Source: Mangifera indica
Lineage: Eukaryota; Streptophyta; Magnoliopsida; Sapindales; Anacardiaceae
Direction of reading: 5' to 3'
Length of the DNA stretch: 64,000 nucleotides
Assembly (NCBI RefSeq): GCF_011075055.1
Contig: NC_058153.1
Location: 11,904,001-11,968,000, forward strand
Made by a program: the position numbers and the translations under genes
Notes under the pieces: model-generated
What the model saw: the letters and a program-made list of their open reading frames with translations, nothing else
Database searches by the model: none
Told to the model about the DNA's origin: nothing
Part shown: positions 11,741 through 21,833 of the stretch, piece after piece
Numbering within the stretch: position 1 is the stretch's first letter
How the letters are laid out: each line of letters begins with the position of its first letter

Positions 11741-12590
11741 GACAGAACTCTTGACAAGAGGGTTCTCTCTTTCTCAAATATATAGTGCAAAATATGCAAC
11801 TCCGGGTTGAGCTGCTATCATATTTGATTTATGCAGTATTATATATGTTGTGTTACATTTCTGTTCTGAATATCGATTCGATATATGTTCTTGGATATCT
11901 CGTGAAATATATCTCATTGTTGAAGTTTCGGATTCGCCCTGGACTTGGTATCTGAGGTTCTTTTCGTGGACAGAATTCATCAATGCGAAATGAAGTCCAC
12001 CTTTCCATGGATGGATTTATATCTTGTGAAATATATCTCTTTTATTTGTTGTTTGGATTCATTAGAGTCATTTAGAATATATGGATGGGCACTGGCCTTC
12101 GGAGAAGTGCCCTATTGCACTTATGCAGCCGGATTGCGTGGTCGAATGCCTACCCTGATACTGGCGGCAGAAGGATATTGAATTCATCACGATCCTGTGG
12201 CATGTTAGTTATTTCTCTTGAACAGTTGCTATCTTTTACTGTTAAGCTGGTTTAGAAAATTGTTGTTAAACCTCGCAAACCTTAGTTTAAAATGAAGGAT
12301 TAAAATTTTAGGGTTGCGAGGATTTTATTAATATTATACTCGAATCGAGTTAAGCCATTAGTTCGCAAAACTAAAGTTGGATTCGAATTTAGTTAGTTCA
12401 ATCTCTAAAGTAGGCTCAATTTGGTTTGGTTTGATTCGAATTCGTTTAATTCAAATTTGAATCAAGCTTGAGTTGAAAAAGTTGGTTTGTTTTTTAAACC
12501 AAGTTGAATTTGAACGAAAGGGTGTTCAGTTTGAATTCGATTAGAATTTATGGCTCAAATTTATAGTTCGAATTCGGTTGCTCTAAAAGA
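11741..12590. other. Spacer between F-box pseudogene and U5-1
   Basis: No recognised gene. A 78-codon ORF at 11945-12181 has no known motif. 12300-12580 is degenerate sequence rich in TTCGAATT-like words. No U2 is found at the 640-bp distance where a partner of U5-1 would be expected. Confidence 0.5.
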
Positions 12591-12651
12591 CCTACACCAA
12601 CAATGAATCATAATATATTACTTGTTTGCAACCGAGCACAGCATTCTGTTT

Positions 12652-12704
12652 GTCCCACATTGACTGGAAGACAGAGCCCTGAACCTGAAGTTAAGTATAT
12701 AAAA
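12652..12704 (+). promoter_or_regulatory. U5-1 snRNA promoter (USE and TATA)
   Basis: USE GTCCCACATTG at 12652-12662 and TATATAAAA at 12696-12704, with 33 bp between them. This is the four-helical-turn spacing of plant RNA polymerase II snRNA genes; polymerase III types have about one turn less. Confidence 0.88.
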
Positions 12705-12728
12705 CGCAGTGAACTCTCAACTTAAATC

Positions 12729-12850
12729 ATGGAGCCGCGTGGTGAGCACAAAGCGAACTATTCTTTCGCCTTTTACTAAAGAATACCGTGTGCTTGCCAC
12801 TTTTTGCGGCATACCTCTATTTTTGGAGGGGTTCTACTCTCTTGAGTACG
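12729..12850 (+). ncRNA. U5 spliceosomal snRNA, copy 1
   Basis: U5 holds the exon ends together in the major spliceosome. The invariant loop CGCCTTTTACTAAA (12768-12781) is closed by an ATTCTTT/AAAGAAT stem. The Sm site CTATTTTTGGAG follows, then the terminal hairpin TACTC-TCTT-GAGTA (12835-12848). The start is placed about 30 bp after the TATA box. A conserved motif AGTTCTTAAG downstream (about 12866) resembles the plant snRNA 3' box. Structurally canonical. Unlike the other four U5 genes it has no U2 upstream. Confidence 0.93.
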
Positions 12851-13089
12851 GTTCCCTTATGAAATTTAGTTCTTAAGTTTTCTTCAAACAAATATATTTT
12901 AAAACTGTTTCTGGTTTTGTTTGTGTTAATTTTTGGGCTATAAATCATGTTACCACAGCCGACATTAGCTATCTTATTGTAAGCAATAATTATGTATCAA
13001 ACCGACCCGTTCAATGAGTCCTTGGTGTCCAATCTGGTTTGAGTCAGTTCACTCAGTTCAATCATCAACCCTAGCATGAACATGATCAT

Positions 13090-13736
13090 TAGAGATGGCA
13101 AAATGGGCCGATCACTTGGGTATGAGTTTTAAATTTTTGGATTTGTACCTGTTTGAGACCTACGCCCACAAATAATAAATTTTTGCAGACGGGTCAGGTA
13201 TACCCGCAGGTACTTGTGGGTCACCCATTATTTTTTCTATTCACTTTCTTTTTCCACTTCAACATCAAACTTACAATATACCCAATATAAATTTTATATA
13301 TTTTCTCTTCTTTTGATATAAAATGAATTCAAATTCACCTTAAAATTAAAAAATTTATTATGTTGAAAACAGATTTAGAAAATATGAGCATTAAACATTT
13401 TATTTTAAGTATACATTCCATATTTAATGTTAAAATTCTTCAAATTTATAAAAAACATTTTTATAATTTGAGGTAAAGTTTCGTTTCTCCATAGAATATT
13501 TATGTATTTCAAGAAAAAATGATTGAAAATTAAGAAAACAATTCATTAAAATAATAAAAACAAAAGAGAAATAGTAAGAACTTAATATTAACGGGTAACC
13601 TGCGGGTTAACCTATACCTATCGAGCAGAGTACGGGCTTAAAAATCATCATCCATATAACTCGATCTGTATTCATTTTACCCGCACCTGTATCGACCCAA
13701 CCTGCATCCAACCAACCCACATGTTTGCTAGGTCTA
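13090..13736 (+). mobile_element. hAT-type MITE, copy 1
   Basis: 647 bp, with perfect 8-bp target duplications ATGATCAT (13082-13089 and 13737-13744). The ends are TAGAGATGGCAAAATGGGC and the inverted partner of TAGACCTAGCAAAC. GGGT/ACCC-rich subterminal parts surround an AT-rich core. Non-coding. The same insertion with the same duplication is at 17296-17916. Confidence 0.88.
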
Positions 13737-14663
13737 ATGATCATGTGTGACACTAAGTCAAATTATATTTTCGATTGTATGTAATTGGAATTTCAAATTT
13801 TATAATTAAATATACAAAATTATTTTGAAAAATTATACAAATGTGCAGAATCAAACCAAGTTCATCTATTTGGAAATATGTACCACATAATTATGTATGA
13901 CTGAATGTTGTTTTGACGTTTATTAAAGTACACCAGTCGAACTGATCAGATTGGGAAAAACCCATACTAGCCCCTCAATCGAGTCTGGGTCTAAAAAGTT
14001 GATTGTAATTTGCAAGGGTTCACAGATAAATATAATAACTATTTGCTATTTAGTAAAATGACACAAATTAAATGTGAAAACCGAGCTAATATTTACTATC
14101 TGTAATGTTGGAGTTGGTATAAATTATGTTTATACGGACCAAATGAATGTTACTTAATGCGAGTTCCCAGCTAGGATTTGTTTATATTAATGCAATCACA
14201 CTGCTAGCAACCCTTTAGTGACATTATGCACTGACTTGAATGAATTCAAGTTCAAGCTTTGAATTATGAATTCACTCTAAGTTTGAGCTAGTCTCAAACT
14301 CATCTCTATTTAAATAAAATCCACCTCTATATATCTATTAGTATTCAACCATTTGTATTTAAATTGTTATTATTTTTATTTTTATTATGTATATTGTTCT
14401 ACTTAAACTCTAGAACGATTGGTGCTAATATAACGACGACAATATCTCATTATTAAACAAGTCATTTATCATACATTCTTCAAATGCATTAAATTTAGGT
14501 TTTAATTAAGGATGGATTTGATCTAAAACAAGCCTCTAATCAACTTAAGCTTAGATCAAAGTTATTCTTAATTTGAGTTTGTTCGAATGGATAGACAATA
14601 TCATTGTAGGATCACAAGTGAGATACCAGTATCATTAAAGGGATGTGCAATATCACTAAGAAA

Positions 14664-15130
14664 ACGTTTGGTTTAAGAAATATTTTATTATCAAAATTAA
14701 AAAATTACCTTGAAGATAGATTACTTAGAATATTACTAGGTATAAATGATTACTATATTTGATAAAATTTTATCGATATAAATAATTATTGTATTTGGTT
14801 CGAAATAATAAAAGAATAATAGTAAATTATTTTACTTAAATGCCCTTGGATATAATTATTTTAAAATATTTTTTATATTACTTGTTGTATTAATTGAAAA
14901 TAATGTTATTTTTGTCTAAAAAAATTAATAAATAAAAATAAAATTATAAAAAAATAAATATTACATTGGTAATATTTTAATACCTAAGGTAACGGTGGTA
15001 ATCAGATTACCACCTATATTAGTTGTCACGTCAGTACTGATAACAGAAAATTATTATAATATTTTATTATTGATAAAACAAATAAGGTAATGTAAGTAAT
15101 ATTTTATTTTTTGTCTGATAAAAAATGATT
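14664..15130. mobile_element. MITE with GTTTGGTTTA ends, copy 1
   Basis: An AT-rich element starting CGTTTGGTTTAAG. An internal palindrome GGTAATCAGATTACC lies about 14997-15011. Related copies lie at 32088-32570 (inverted) and 59306-59784. It sits exactly where blocks B1 and B2 stop aligning. Superfamily is not determined; the right end is approximate. Confidence 0.6.
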
Positions 15131-15689
15131 ATATGTTAGATTAGATCCATAACTTATAATCTTATATCAAAGAATGAAATAAAATAAAATACAGAATAAG
15201 GCATGTTTGTTGCATAGAAGAAAAATCAAGCCACCAAGAAACTAATAAGTTATTCTTCTACTACTAAGTGGGAGTGGCAATTTTGATCTGATTATCATGA
15301 TCTTAACTCATGACAAGGAGTTGGGTATATTATTGGTCCGGTAAGGCTACAGGGATTCCATTATTGCTGATTGTAAATTTGGCCACATCTAATGATTTAA
15401 AACAATTCTACAAAATTAGCCAAAGGGAGATAAGATGAAAAAGAGCAGATTTGATTTGAGTTAAATTAAACCTAGGGTTGGCTTGAACTCGGATTGAATC
15501 TATAATAATTAATTCGAGTTTGAGTTGATGTGTCGTATTATTAAAAAAATTTTAAAGAGGTGAACGTAATAATTCAAATTTAACTATCGAGATGAAATCC
15601 AATTAAAGGTTAGCTCTTTCTAAGATGAATGATAGATTCTAACAGAGTTAACTTGGATCAGGTCCAATATATGATGAAATATTTAAGCA

Positions 15690-15690
<1 letters not shown>
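15131..15690. other. Spacer upstream of U2-1
   Basis: AT-rich; I see no gene. Confidence 0.5.
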
Positions 15691-15744
<54 letters not shown>

Positions 15745-15780
15745 AACAAACATACACACAGGGAGAGAGAGAGAGAGACA
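15691..15780. repeat. Compound microsatellite (TA, CA, GA)
   Basis: About 22 TA repeats, then ACACACAAAC-like sequence, then GAGAGAGAGA. Confidence 0.9.
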
Positions 15781-16028
15781 GATTTCAGCGACTCTCAATG
15801 TGGAAAACACCGTATACTTGTGTAATCTTGACGGCATTTCCTCCTTGTTTTCTAACTTAAAAGCCAAAGAGATTAATCCTGGTAAATATTATTTGCTTTT
15901 AATTTGTCCTTCTCTCTCAGGAATTCACTCTCAAAAGTCCTGCAAACATATGATTGTCTTTTTGGTCATGCTTGTCAGCCGAACAATGAAACTTAACAAG
16001 AGGGATGAGCCAGAAAAAGTAACAAGTC

Positions 16029-16080
16029 ATCCCACATCGAAAGCGAAGAGAAGAGGCAAAGCGGAATAGAGCTATAAAAT
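16029..16080 (+). promoter_or_regulatory. U2-1 snRNA promoter (USE and TATA)
   Basis: USE ATCCCACATCG at 16029-16039, a perfect match to the plant consensus, and TATAAAAT at 16073-16080, 33 bp apart. The start follows 32 bp after the TATA start. About 140 bp upstream of the USE are also conserved with the U2-2 and U2-4 genes. Confidence 0.92.
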
Positions 16081-16104
16081 AAGAAGTGAGAAGTTTTGAA
16101 AGGC

Positions 16105-16302
16105 ATACCTTTCTCGGCCTTTTGGCTAAGATCAAGTGTAGTATCTGTTCTTATCAGTTTAATATCTGATACGTGGGACATTGTCCCACATGATATTAAA
16201 TTAATTTTTTCAGGGGGAGGATTCGTCACAGCAGCTTGCTGCTGGAATCCTCAAGCGTCGCCCATGCTTTGCACTACAGCAAGGGCCTGGCGCACTCCTT
16301 CC
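16105..16302 (+). ncRNA. U2 spliceosomal snRNA, copy 1
   Basis: U2 pairs with the intron branch point. The RNA begins ATACCTTTCTCGGCC. It has the branch-point recognition GTAGTA (within CAAGTGTAGTATCTG), stem-loop II with GTGGGACATTGTCCCAC, and a U-rich Sm site (AATTTTTT). A seven-pair CAGCAGC/GCTGCTG hairpin and the final GCCC...GGGC hairpin follow, ending CGCACTCCTTCCA. About 198 nt, against about 196 for Arabidopsis U2. A 3'-box-like CAAATCTAGTTAATT follows. U5-2 starts 637 bp downstream. Looks functional. Confidence 0.96.
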
Positions 16303-16789
16303 AAATCTAGTTAATTCTTACTTTAATTTGAACTGATTTGGCTAACGATTAACTCTCTTTATATTTGCTTGGATGAAGGAGTAATATGTGCAACTTGCCG
16401 ACATTTAGGAGGTTTGAGCATTTATAGCCAGCGGACATTATGGAATTAAGCTGGTTTTTTACCTTACTTTTCTAGATGTGTTGTTCAGCAGCCTGGAGGC
16501 ATTTGTGACAGGCCCATTTGGTCAAATATTTATTTGGAGGAAGATTATGGTTGAGAAGACAAATCCAGCCAGCTGCTGCTCCATTGTCTTTCTTTCTCAT
16601 ATACACAGATGAAGAGCTTAAAAGTGGTATTTTTTGTGTACGAATTCACTCTGAGAACAAAATAAAATCCCGGTATTTGATGTTTGATTTCAAGCTTGCC
16701 TTCTCTATCAGGGATTCTGTGTCTGAAATGAATAGTTTTGTTTTTGTTTGGCAGGTGATGAGGCAAAACTGAAAAGCTTTGCAGATTAT
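16303..16789. other. U2-U5 intergenic spacer
   Basis: Conserved in part with the other pairs (AGAAGACAAATCCAGCC-like words). Near 16753 it holds an exon-like stretch, GTGATGAGGCAAAACTGAAA, preceded by a TTTGTTTGGCAG acceptor-like sequence. A related stretch is in the U2-3/U5-4 spacer (about 54430-54450). No complete gene is seen. Confidence 0.5.
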
Positions 16790-16862
16790 TGCTCTAAAAG
16801 ACCTACACCAACAATGAATCATAATGTATTACTTGTTTGCAACTGAGCAAAGCATTCTCTTT

Positions 16863-16914
16863 GTCCCACATTGCTGGAAGACAAAGCCCTGAACCTGAAG
16901 TTAAGTACATAAAA
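16863..16914 (+). promoter_or_regulatory. U5-2 snRNA promoter (USE and degenerate TATA)
   Basis: USE GTCCCACATTG at 16863-16873, then TACATAAAA at 16906-16914 in place of TATATAAAA, 32 bp apart. Confidence 0.82.
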
Positions 16915-16938
16915 TGCAGTGAGCTTTCAACTTGAATC

Positions 16939-17060
16939 ATGAAGCCGCGTGGTGAGCACAAAGCGAACTATTCTTTCGCCTTTTACTAAAGAATACCGTG
17001 TGCTCGCCACTTTGTGCGGCATACCTCTATTTTTGGAGGGTCCTACTCTCTTGAGTACGT
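16939..17060 (+). ncRNA. U5 spliceosomal snRNA, copy 2
   Basis: Loop CGCCTTTTACTAAA with an intact ATTCTTT/AAAGAAT stem, Sm site CTATTTTTGGAG and terminal hairpin TACTC-TCTT-GAGTA. The first bases read ATGAAGCC where the other copies have ATGGAGCC. Paired with U2-1. A conserved AGTTCTTAAG motif follows at about 17079. Confidence 0.92.
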
Positions 17061-17295
17061 CTCCCTTATCAAATTTAGTTCTTAAGTTTTCTTCAGTCAG
17101 ATATATTTTTAAACTGTTTCTGGTCTTGTTTGTAATTATTGGACTATATATCATGTTCCCACAGCCGACATTAGCCATCTCACTGTAAGCAATATTTATG
17201 CATCAAACCAACCAGTTCAATGAGTCCTTGGTGTCCAATCTGGTTTGAGTCAATTCACTCAGTTCAATCATCAACCCTAGCATGAACATGATCAT

Positions 17296-17916
17296 TAGAG
17301 GTGGCAAAATGGGCTGGTCACTGGGGTATACCTATTTTAGACTTGTGCTCATGGATAATAAATTTTTGCGGACGGGTTGGGTATGCCCGCAGATACTTGT
17401 GGGTCACCCATTGTTTTTCCTATTTACTTTCTTTTTCCACTTCAACATCAAACTTACAAACTCCCAACACAAATTTTACATATTTTCTCTTCTTTTGTTC
17501 TGAAATAAACTCAAATCTGCACTAAAGTTAAAAAATTTATTGTGTTGAAAACATATTTAGAAAATATGAGCATTAAATATTTTATTATAAATATTTATTT
17601 CATATTTAATGCTAAAATTTTTCAAATTTATAACAAATATTTTTATAATTGTAGGTAAATTTTCATTTCTCTATAGAATATTTATGTATTTAAAGAGAAA
17701 ATGACTGAAAATTAAGAAAAACTTTATTAAAATAATAAAAACAAAAGAGAAATTATGAGAAATTAATATGAACGAGTACCTCGTGGGTTGATCCGTATCC
17801 GTTGGGCTGAGAATGGGTTAAAAATCATCACTTATATAACACAACCTGTATCCGTTTTACCGCAACCGTATCAACCCAGCCCGCATCCAACCCGACCCAC
17901 TCGTTTGCTAGGTCTA
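17296..17916 (+). mobile_element. hAT-type MITE, copy 2
   Basis: Orthologous to 13090-13736: same ends and the same ATGATCAT duplication (17288-17295 and 17917-17924). It was therefore present before the U5 block duplicated. Confidence 0.87.
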
Positions 17917-18845
17917 ATGATCATGTGTGACACCAAGTCAAATTATATTTTCGATTATATATAATTGGAATTTCAAATTTTATGATTAAATATACAAAAT
18001 TATTTTGAAAAATTATACAATCATTAAGAATCAAACCAAGTTCATCTATTAGGAAATATGTACCACATAATTATGTATGACGGAGTGTTGTTTTGATGTT
18101 TATTTAAAGTATACCGATCGGACTGATCAAATCGAGAAAAACCAGTACTAGCCCCTTGATCGAGTTCGGGTTTAAAAAGATTGATTGTAATTTGCAAGGG
18201 TTCACAGATAAATATAATGACTATTTTCTATCTTATTAAAATGACACAAATTAAATGTGAAAACCGAGCTAATATTTACAATCTGTAATGTTGGAGTTGG
18301 TATAAATTATGTTTATAGGGACCAAACGAATGTTACTTAATGCAAGTACTCAGCTAGTATTTGCTTCTATTAATGCAATCAGATCACTAGCAACCCTTTA
18401 GTGACGTTGTGCATTGACTTGAATGAATTCGAGCTTAGGCTTTGAATTATGAATTCACTTCAAGTTTGAGCTGGTCTCAAACTCATCTCTATTTAAATAG
18501 AATTCACCTCTATATATCTATTAGTATTCAACCATTTGTATTTAAATTGTTTTTTTTTTTTTTTTTATTATGTATATTGTTCTACTTAAACTCTAGATCA
18601 ATTGGTGCTAATATAATGACTGCAGTATTGCATTATCAAACAAGTCATTTATCATACATTCTTCAAATGCATTAAATTTAGGTTTTAATTAACGATGGAT
18701 TTGATCTTAAATAAGCCTCTAATTGACTTAAGCTTAGAGCAAAACTATTTTCAATTCGAGTTTGTTCGAACTAATAGACAATATCATCAAAAGATCACAA
18801 ATAAGATAGACAATATCATTAAAGGGATATGCAATATCACTAAAA

Positions 18846-19080
18846 GAATAAGTAATATCATCAGATAAACAAAGTAATAGATATCAAAGTGAAACTCCAG
18901 TTTAAAATTGATTCATTCAAGCCAATCCATAGATTTGTCAAGCTAGCTTGGATTATATCCACCCCTAGTCTTAATTGGTCAATATCTTCATCAAGATTGA
19001 ACCTTGAGTGGAGTACAAGATTTATATTCTTCTTAAATCACTTTTATAATCAAATAATAACATGATTAAGGGACAAACAA
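18846..19080. other. Spacer
   Basis: CAATATCA-type repeats and AT-rich sequence. From about 18965 it resembles the region upstream of 10228. Confidence 0.5.
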
Positions 19081-19084
19081 ACCT

Positions 19085-19370
19085 AGAAAAAGAGACCAAG
19101 CAAAGACAGAGCCGAAATGAAGAGAAGATACTTGATTCGTTCTATATAAGCTGAGCCTGAGGAAGTTCTGCCGCGAGAACGAGTTGAGTTTCCTGTTCGA
19201 TATCCTCTACCTTTTAAACCCTTTTTCATGAAAATTTTCAACTTCCGGGGCTGAACTAAACTCAGAGACCTGCAGCTGTCACCACTAATTTATTGACTAC
19301 CAGGTTGAAGGCACAAATTGGACAACTAATTGGCAGCCAAGATAGAATCAATGTTTTAGACTCGAACTGG
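19085..19370 (-). pseudogene. Third, truncated copy of the secreted-peptide ORF
   Basis: Aligns with 10264-10466 and then directly with 10808-10920, so about 340 bp carrying the signal peptide and promoter are deleted. The short shared word ACCT at the join suggests microhomology repair. The remaining frame keeps QPRKLKIFMK, a Gly/Arg stretch and RTSSGSAYI, with one in-frame 6-bp deletion. Without a start it cannot be secreted. Confidence 0.6.
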
Positions 19371-20460
19371 ATATTGATCGCGTCAAGGAGTTGATTGACT
19401 TTGAATTGATGACATATAAAATAAAATATTAAAATAATATTTAAGTAAATAGAGTTATGTTATGATGGTATGTGGTGCATATTTTTTATTAAATGAATTT
19501 GTATAATTCTTAACAATTGCAAACTTTTTTACTCTAAAAGGTCAAATGACTATGCCCCATCCAAACTTTGATGGAAAACAATTTTCCACTTTATGTTTGA
19601 AACGTCTTATTTCCCACCCTTCATCCATTTCGGTTAATAAATTTAGTTCGGTTTTTCAAAATTGACTATTTTGCCCTTTTTTTTTGAAATTATGAAACTA
19701 CTTTATCAATTAATCCAAATTACTAATCAGTCTTTATTATTTATTAAAATCAAGAAAATATCATGAACAAATTTTAATTGTAAATATTTATTTTTTTATC
19801 ATTTCATTTTCTTTAATTTTTTTGTTTATTCTCTCCTCATTGTCCCTTAGCTCATCTCGACTTCACCAACACAATCCCCCATTCCCTCGTCTCTTCTTCA
19901 CCACCAGTACATTCTTACCGCCACTAGTAGCCATTGGAGCTTTGATATTGTCAAGCTCGCGAAGTCTTCGGTGGTAAAGTTTTGGCACCACATTGATGCA
20001 AACACCATTTTCCTTTCCAGTTGTTGAAAAAAACACAAAATCAAATTGGTGAATAACCATGATTAGTTGCATACTAGTGGCTCAATATAAATTGACAAAC
20101 GGCAAGATCGGTCATCATCAAAACTTAGTGAAACCAACTTTTCATAGTGGCTCTGCTTTATCGATTGACCATCAATATATTCACATTCTCAAAACTGAGA
20201 AAACCAAATTTGCTAGAGAGAGAGAATCATTACATCGAATGTATTTGTTAATGAATCGCTATTATATTTGTACAAGAGAATAATGTATTTATATAAGATT
20301 TTTATCTCGAAGACAAATTTTACTAGAATTCTTATTCATAAGATAAATGATAAAATGGTTCTTCACCTAAAATAACTTAGTGTCCGGCATTTTATTAATA
20401 AAATGGTCGCCAATAACGACACTATTCAGATACTTTGAATACCGTAAACACCAAAGAGAT
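19371..20460. other. Spacer with partial foldback-element sequence
   Basis: 19550-19690 resembles one end of the foldback family (TATTTCCCACCC), and 19720-19800 a decayed ~268-bp unit. The small ORFs at 19863-20283 show no known motif. No gene is called. Confidence 0.45.
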
Positions 20461-20605
20461 TAATCCTAGAAAATTTTATTTGCTTTTAATTTCGCCTTCT
20501 CTCACTTGCAAAAGTTCTGCAAACATATGATTGGCTTTTTGTTTATGTTTGTCAGGCGAACAATGAAACTGAACAAGAGGCATGAGCCAGCAAAAGTAAT
20601 AATTA

Positions 20606-20658
20606 TTCCCACATCGAAAGAGAAGAGAGAATAGGCAAAGCGGAATAGAGAAATAAAA
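20606..20658 (+). promoter_or_regulatory. U2-2 snRNA promoter with altered TATA
   Basis: USE TTCCCACATCG at 20606-20616. The TATA position holds AAATAAAA (20651-20658) where the U2-1, U2-3 and U2-4 genes have TATAAAAT. Spacing about 34 bp. Confidence 0.78.
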
Positions 20659-20683
20659 GAAGAAGTGAGATATATAGAAAAGC

Positions 20684-20882
20684 ATACCTTTCTCGGCCTT
20701 TTGGCTAAGATCAAGTGTAGTATCTGTTCTTATCAGCTTAATATCTGATACGTGGGACATTGTCCCACATGATATTAAATTTATTTTTCTAGGGAAAGGA
20801 TTCATCACAGTAGCTTTGCTACTGGAATTCTCAAGCGTCACCCATGCTTTGCACTGCAGCAAGGGCCTGGCGCACCCCTTCC
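20684..20882 (+). ncRNA. U2 spliceosomal snRNA, copy 2 (variant)
   Basis: The 5' half, including GTAGTA, is intact. The 3' half differs from the other copies: AGGGAAAGG for AGGGGGAGG, and CAGTAGC-TTT-GCTACTG for CAGCAGC-TT-GCTGCTG. That is a paired C-to-T and G-to-A change that keeps the seven-pair stem. ACCC replaces GCCC in the last hairpin and costs one pair. The conserved end CGCACCCCTTCCA and CAAGTCTAGTTAATT follow. It may be an expressed variant or a slowly decaying copy. U5-3 starts 639 bp downstream. Confidence 0.92.
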
Positions 20883-21443
20883 AAGTCTAGTTAATTCTTA
20901 TTTATATGACTAACAATTCTAGTTCTTTAGTCTGAATTTAACGATTTAGAAGACCGAAAAATATCTATATCGATATTAATGTTAAGTTTGGATTGTGGCT
21001 CCCAATTTACCCACTAAAGGGAGAACTGAAAGAATTTAGGGTTTCAGGTTATTATTTTAGGTTGTTATCTCCTATTTACATTTGTTAGGAAGAAAAGTAC
21101 TATGTGCAACTACATTGTCTTGCTGAAATTTATTAGGTTTGAGCATTATAGCCAACTCACATTGTGGAATTTAGCTGGTTTATTACCTTCCTTATCGAGA
21201 TGTGTTATTCTGCGGCCTGGATTGTGTATATGTTGCAAGTATTTGTGACATATGCTTATATATTTATTTGGGGGAAGAATTCGTTGAGAAGACAAGTCCA
21301 GCTAGCTGCTGCTCCATTGTCTTTCTCATATGAACAGAAGAGTATAAAAGTGGGATTTCTGTCGGAGGAATTCACTATAAGAACAAAAGAAAATCCTGGA
21401 AATTGAGGTCTGATTTCAAGCTTTCATAATTCTCCCTCAGGTA
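20883..21443. other. U2-2/U5-3 spacer
   Basis: Partly conserved with the other spacers (AGAAGACAAGTCCAGC, then CTGCTGCTCCATTGTC). No gene. Confidence 0.5.
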
Positions 21444-21496
21444 CTCCCACATCGACTGGAGGACAAAATCCTGAACCTGAGCTTAAGTATATAAAA
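21444..21496 (+). promoter_or_regulatory. U5-3 snRNA promoter (USE and TATA)
   Basis: USE CTCCCACATCG at 21444-21454 and TATATAAAA at 21488-21496, 33 bp apart. Confidence 0.88.
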
Positions 21497-21520
21497 TGCA
21501 GGTAACACAAAACTTAAAAC

Positions 21521-21642
21521 ATGGAGCCGCGTGGTGAGAACAAAGCGAACTATTCTTTCGCCTTTTACTAAAGAATACCGTGTTCTCGCCACTTTAAGCG
21601 GCATACCTTTATTTTTGGAAGGCCTTACTCTTTTGAGTATGG
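21521..21642 (+). ncRNA. U5 spliceosomal snRNA, copy 3
   Basis: Loop and ATTCTTT/AAAGAAT stem intact, Sm site TTATTTTTGGAA, terminal hairpin TACTC-TTTT-GAGTA. Paired with U2-2. The conserved TTTTAGTTCTTAAA motif follows. Confidence 0.92.
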
Positions 21643-21833
21643 CTCCCTTACCAATTTTAGTTCTTAAATTTTCTTCTGTGAAATATACTTTAAATCTGTT
21701 TCTGGTTTTGTTGGGTTAATCATCGAACAAATTGGAGTTCAATATAATATAAGAGCTAAATCACATCACAGTATCTTTGCTCTTGGGGCAATGACGCACA
21801 TCTATTTTTGGATTAATACTATTTCCACTTTCC

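Larger units (their letters stand above)
12590..14651. repeat. Duplicated U5 block, copy B1
   Basis: Aligns with 16790-18845, from GCTCTAAAAGACCTACACC before the U5 promoter, through U5 and a hAT MITE, to a run of CAATATCA words. The two U5 genes and the MITE are orthologous within the blocks. A relative lies inverted at about 55900-56930. Confidence 0.85.
16790..18845. repeat. Duplicated U5 block, copy B2
   Basis: Partner of 12590-14651; contains U5-2 and the second copy of the hAT MITE. Confidence 0.85.

Noticed and set aside
15629..16069. 146-codon ORF across the TA microsatellite
   Set aside because: Its middle is encoded by TA repeats and its end runs into the U2-1 promoter; no known motif.
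16096..16314. ORFs covering U2 and U5 sequences on either strand (also 20476-20862, 54636-54920, 57514-57765)
   Set aside because: They are by-products of the conserved snRNA sequences and contain no protein motif.
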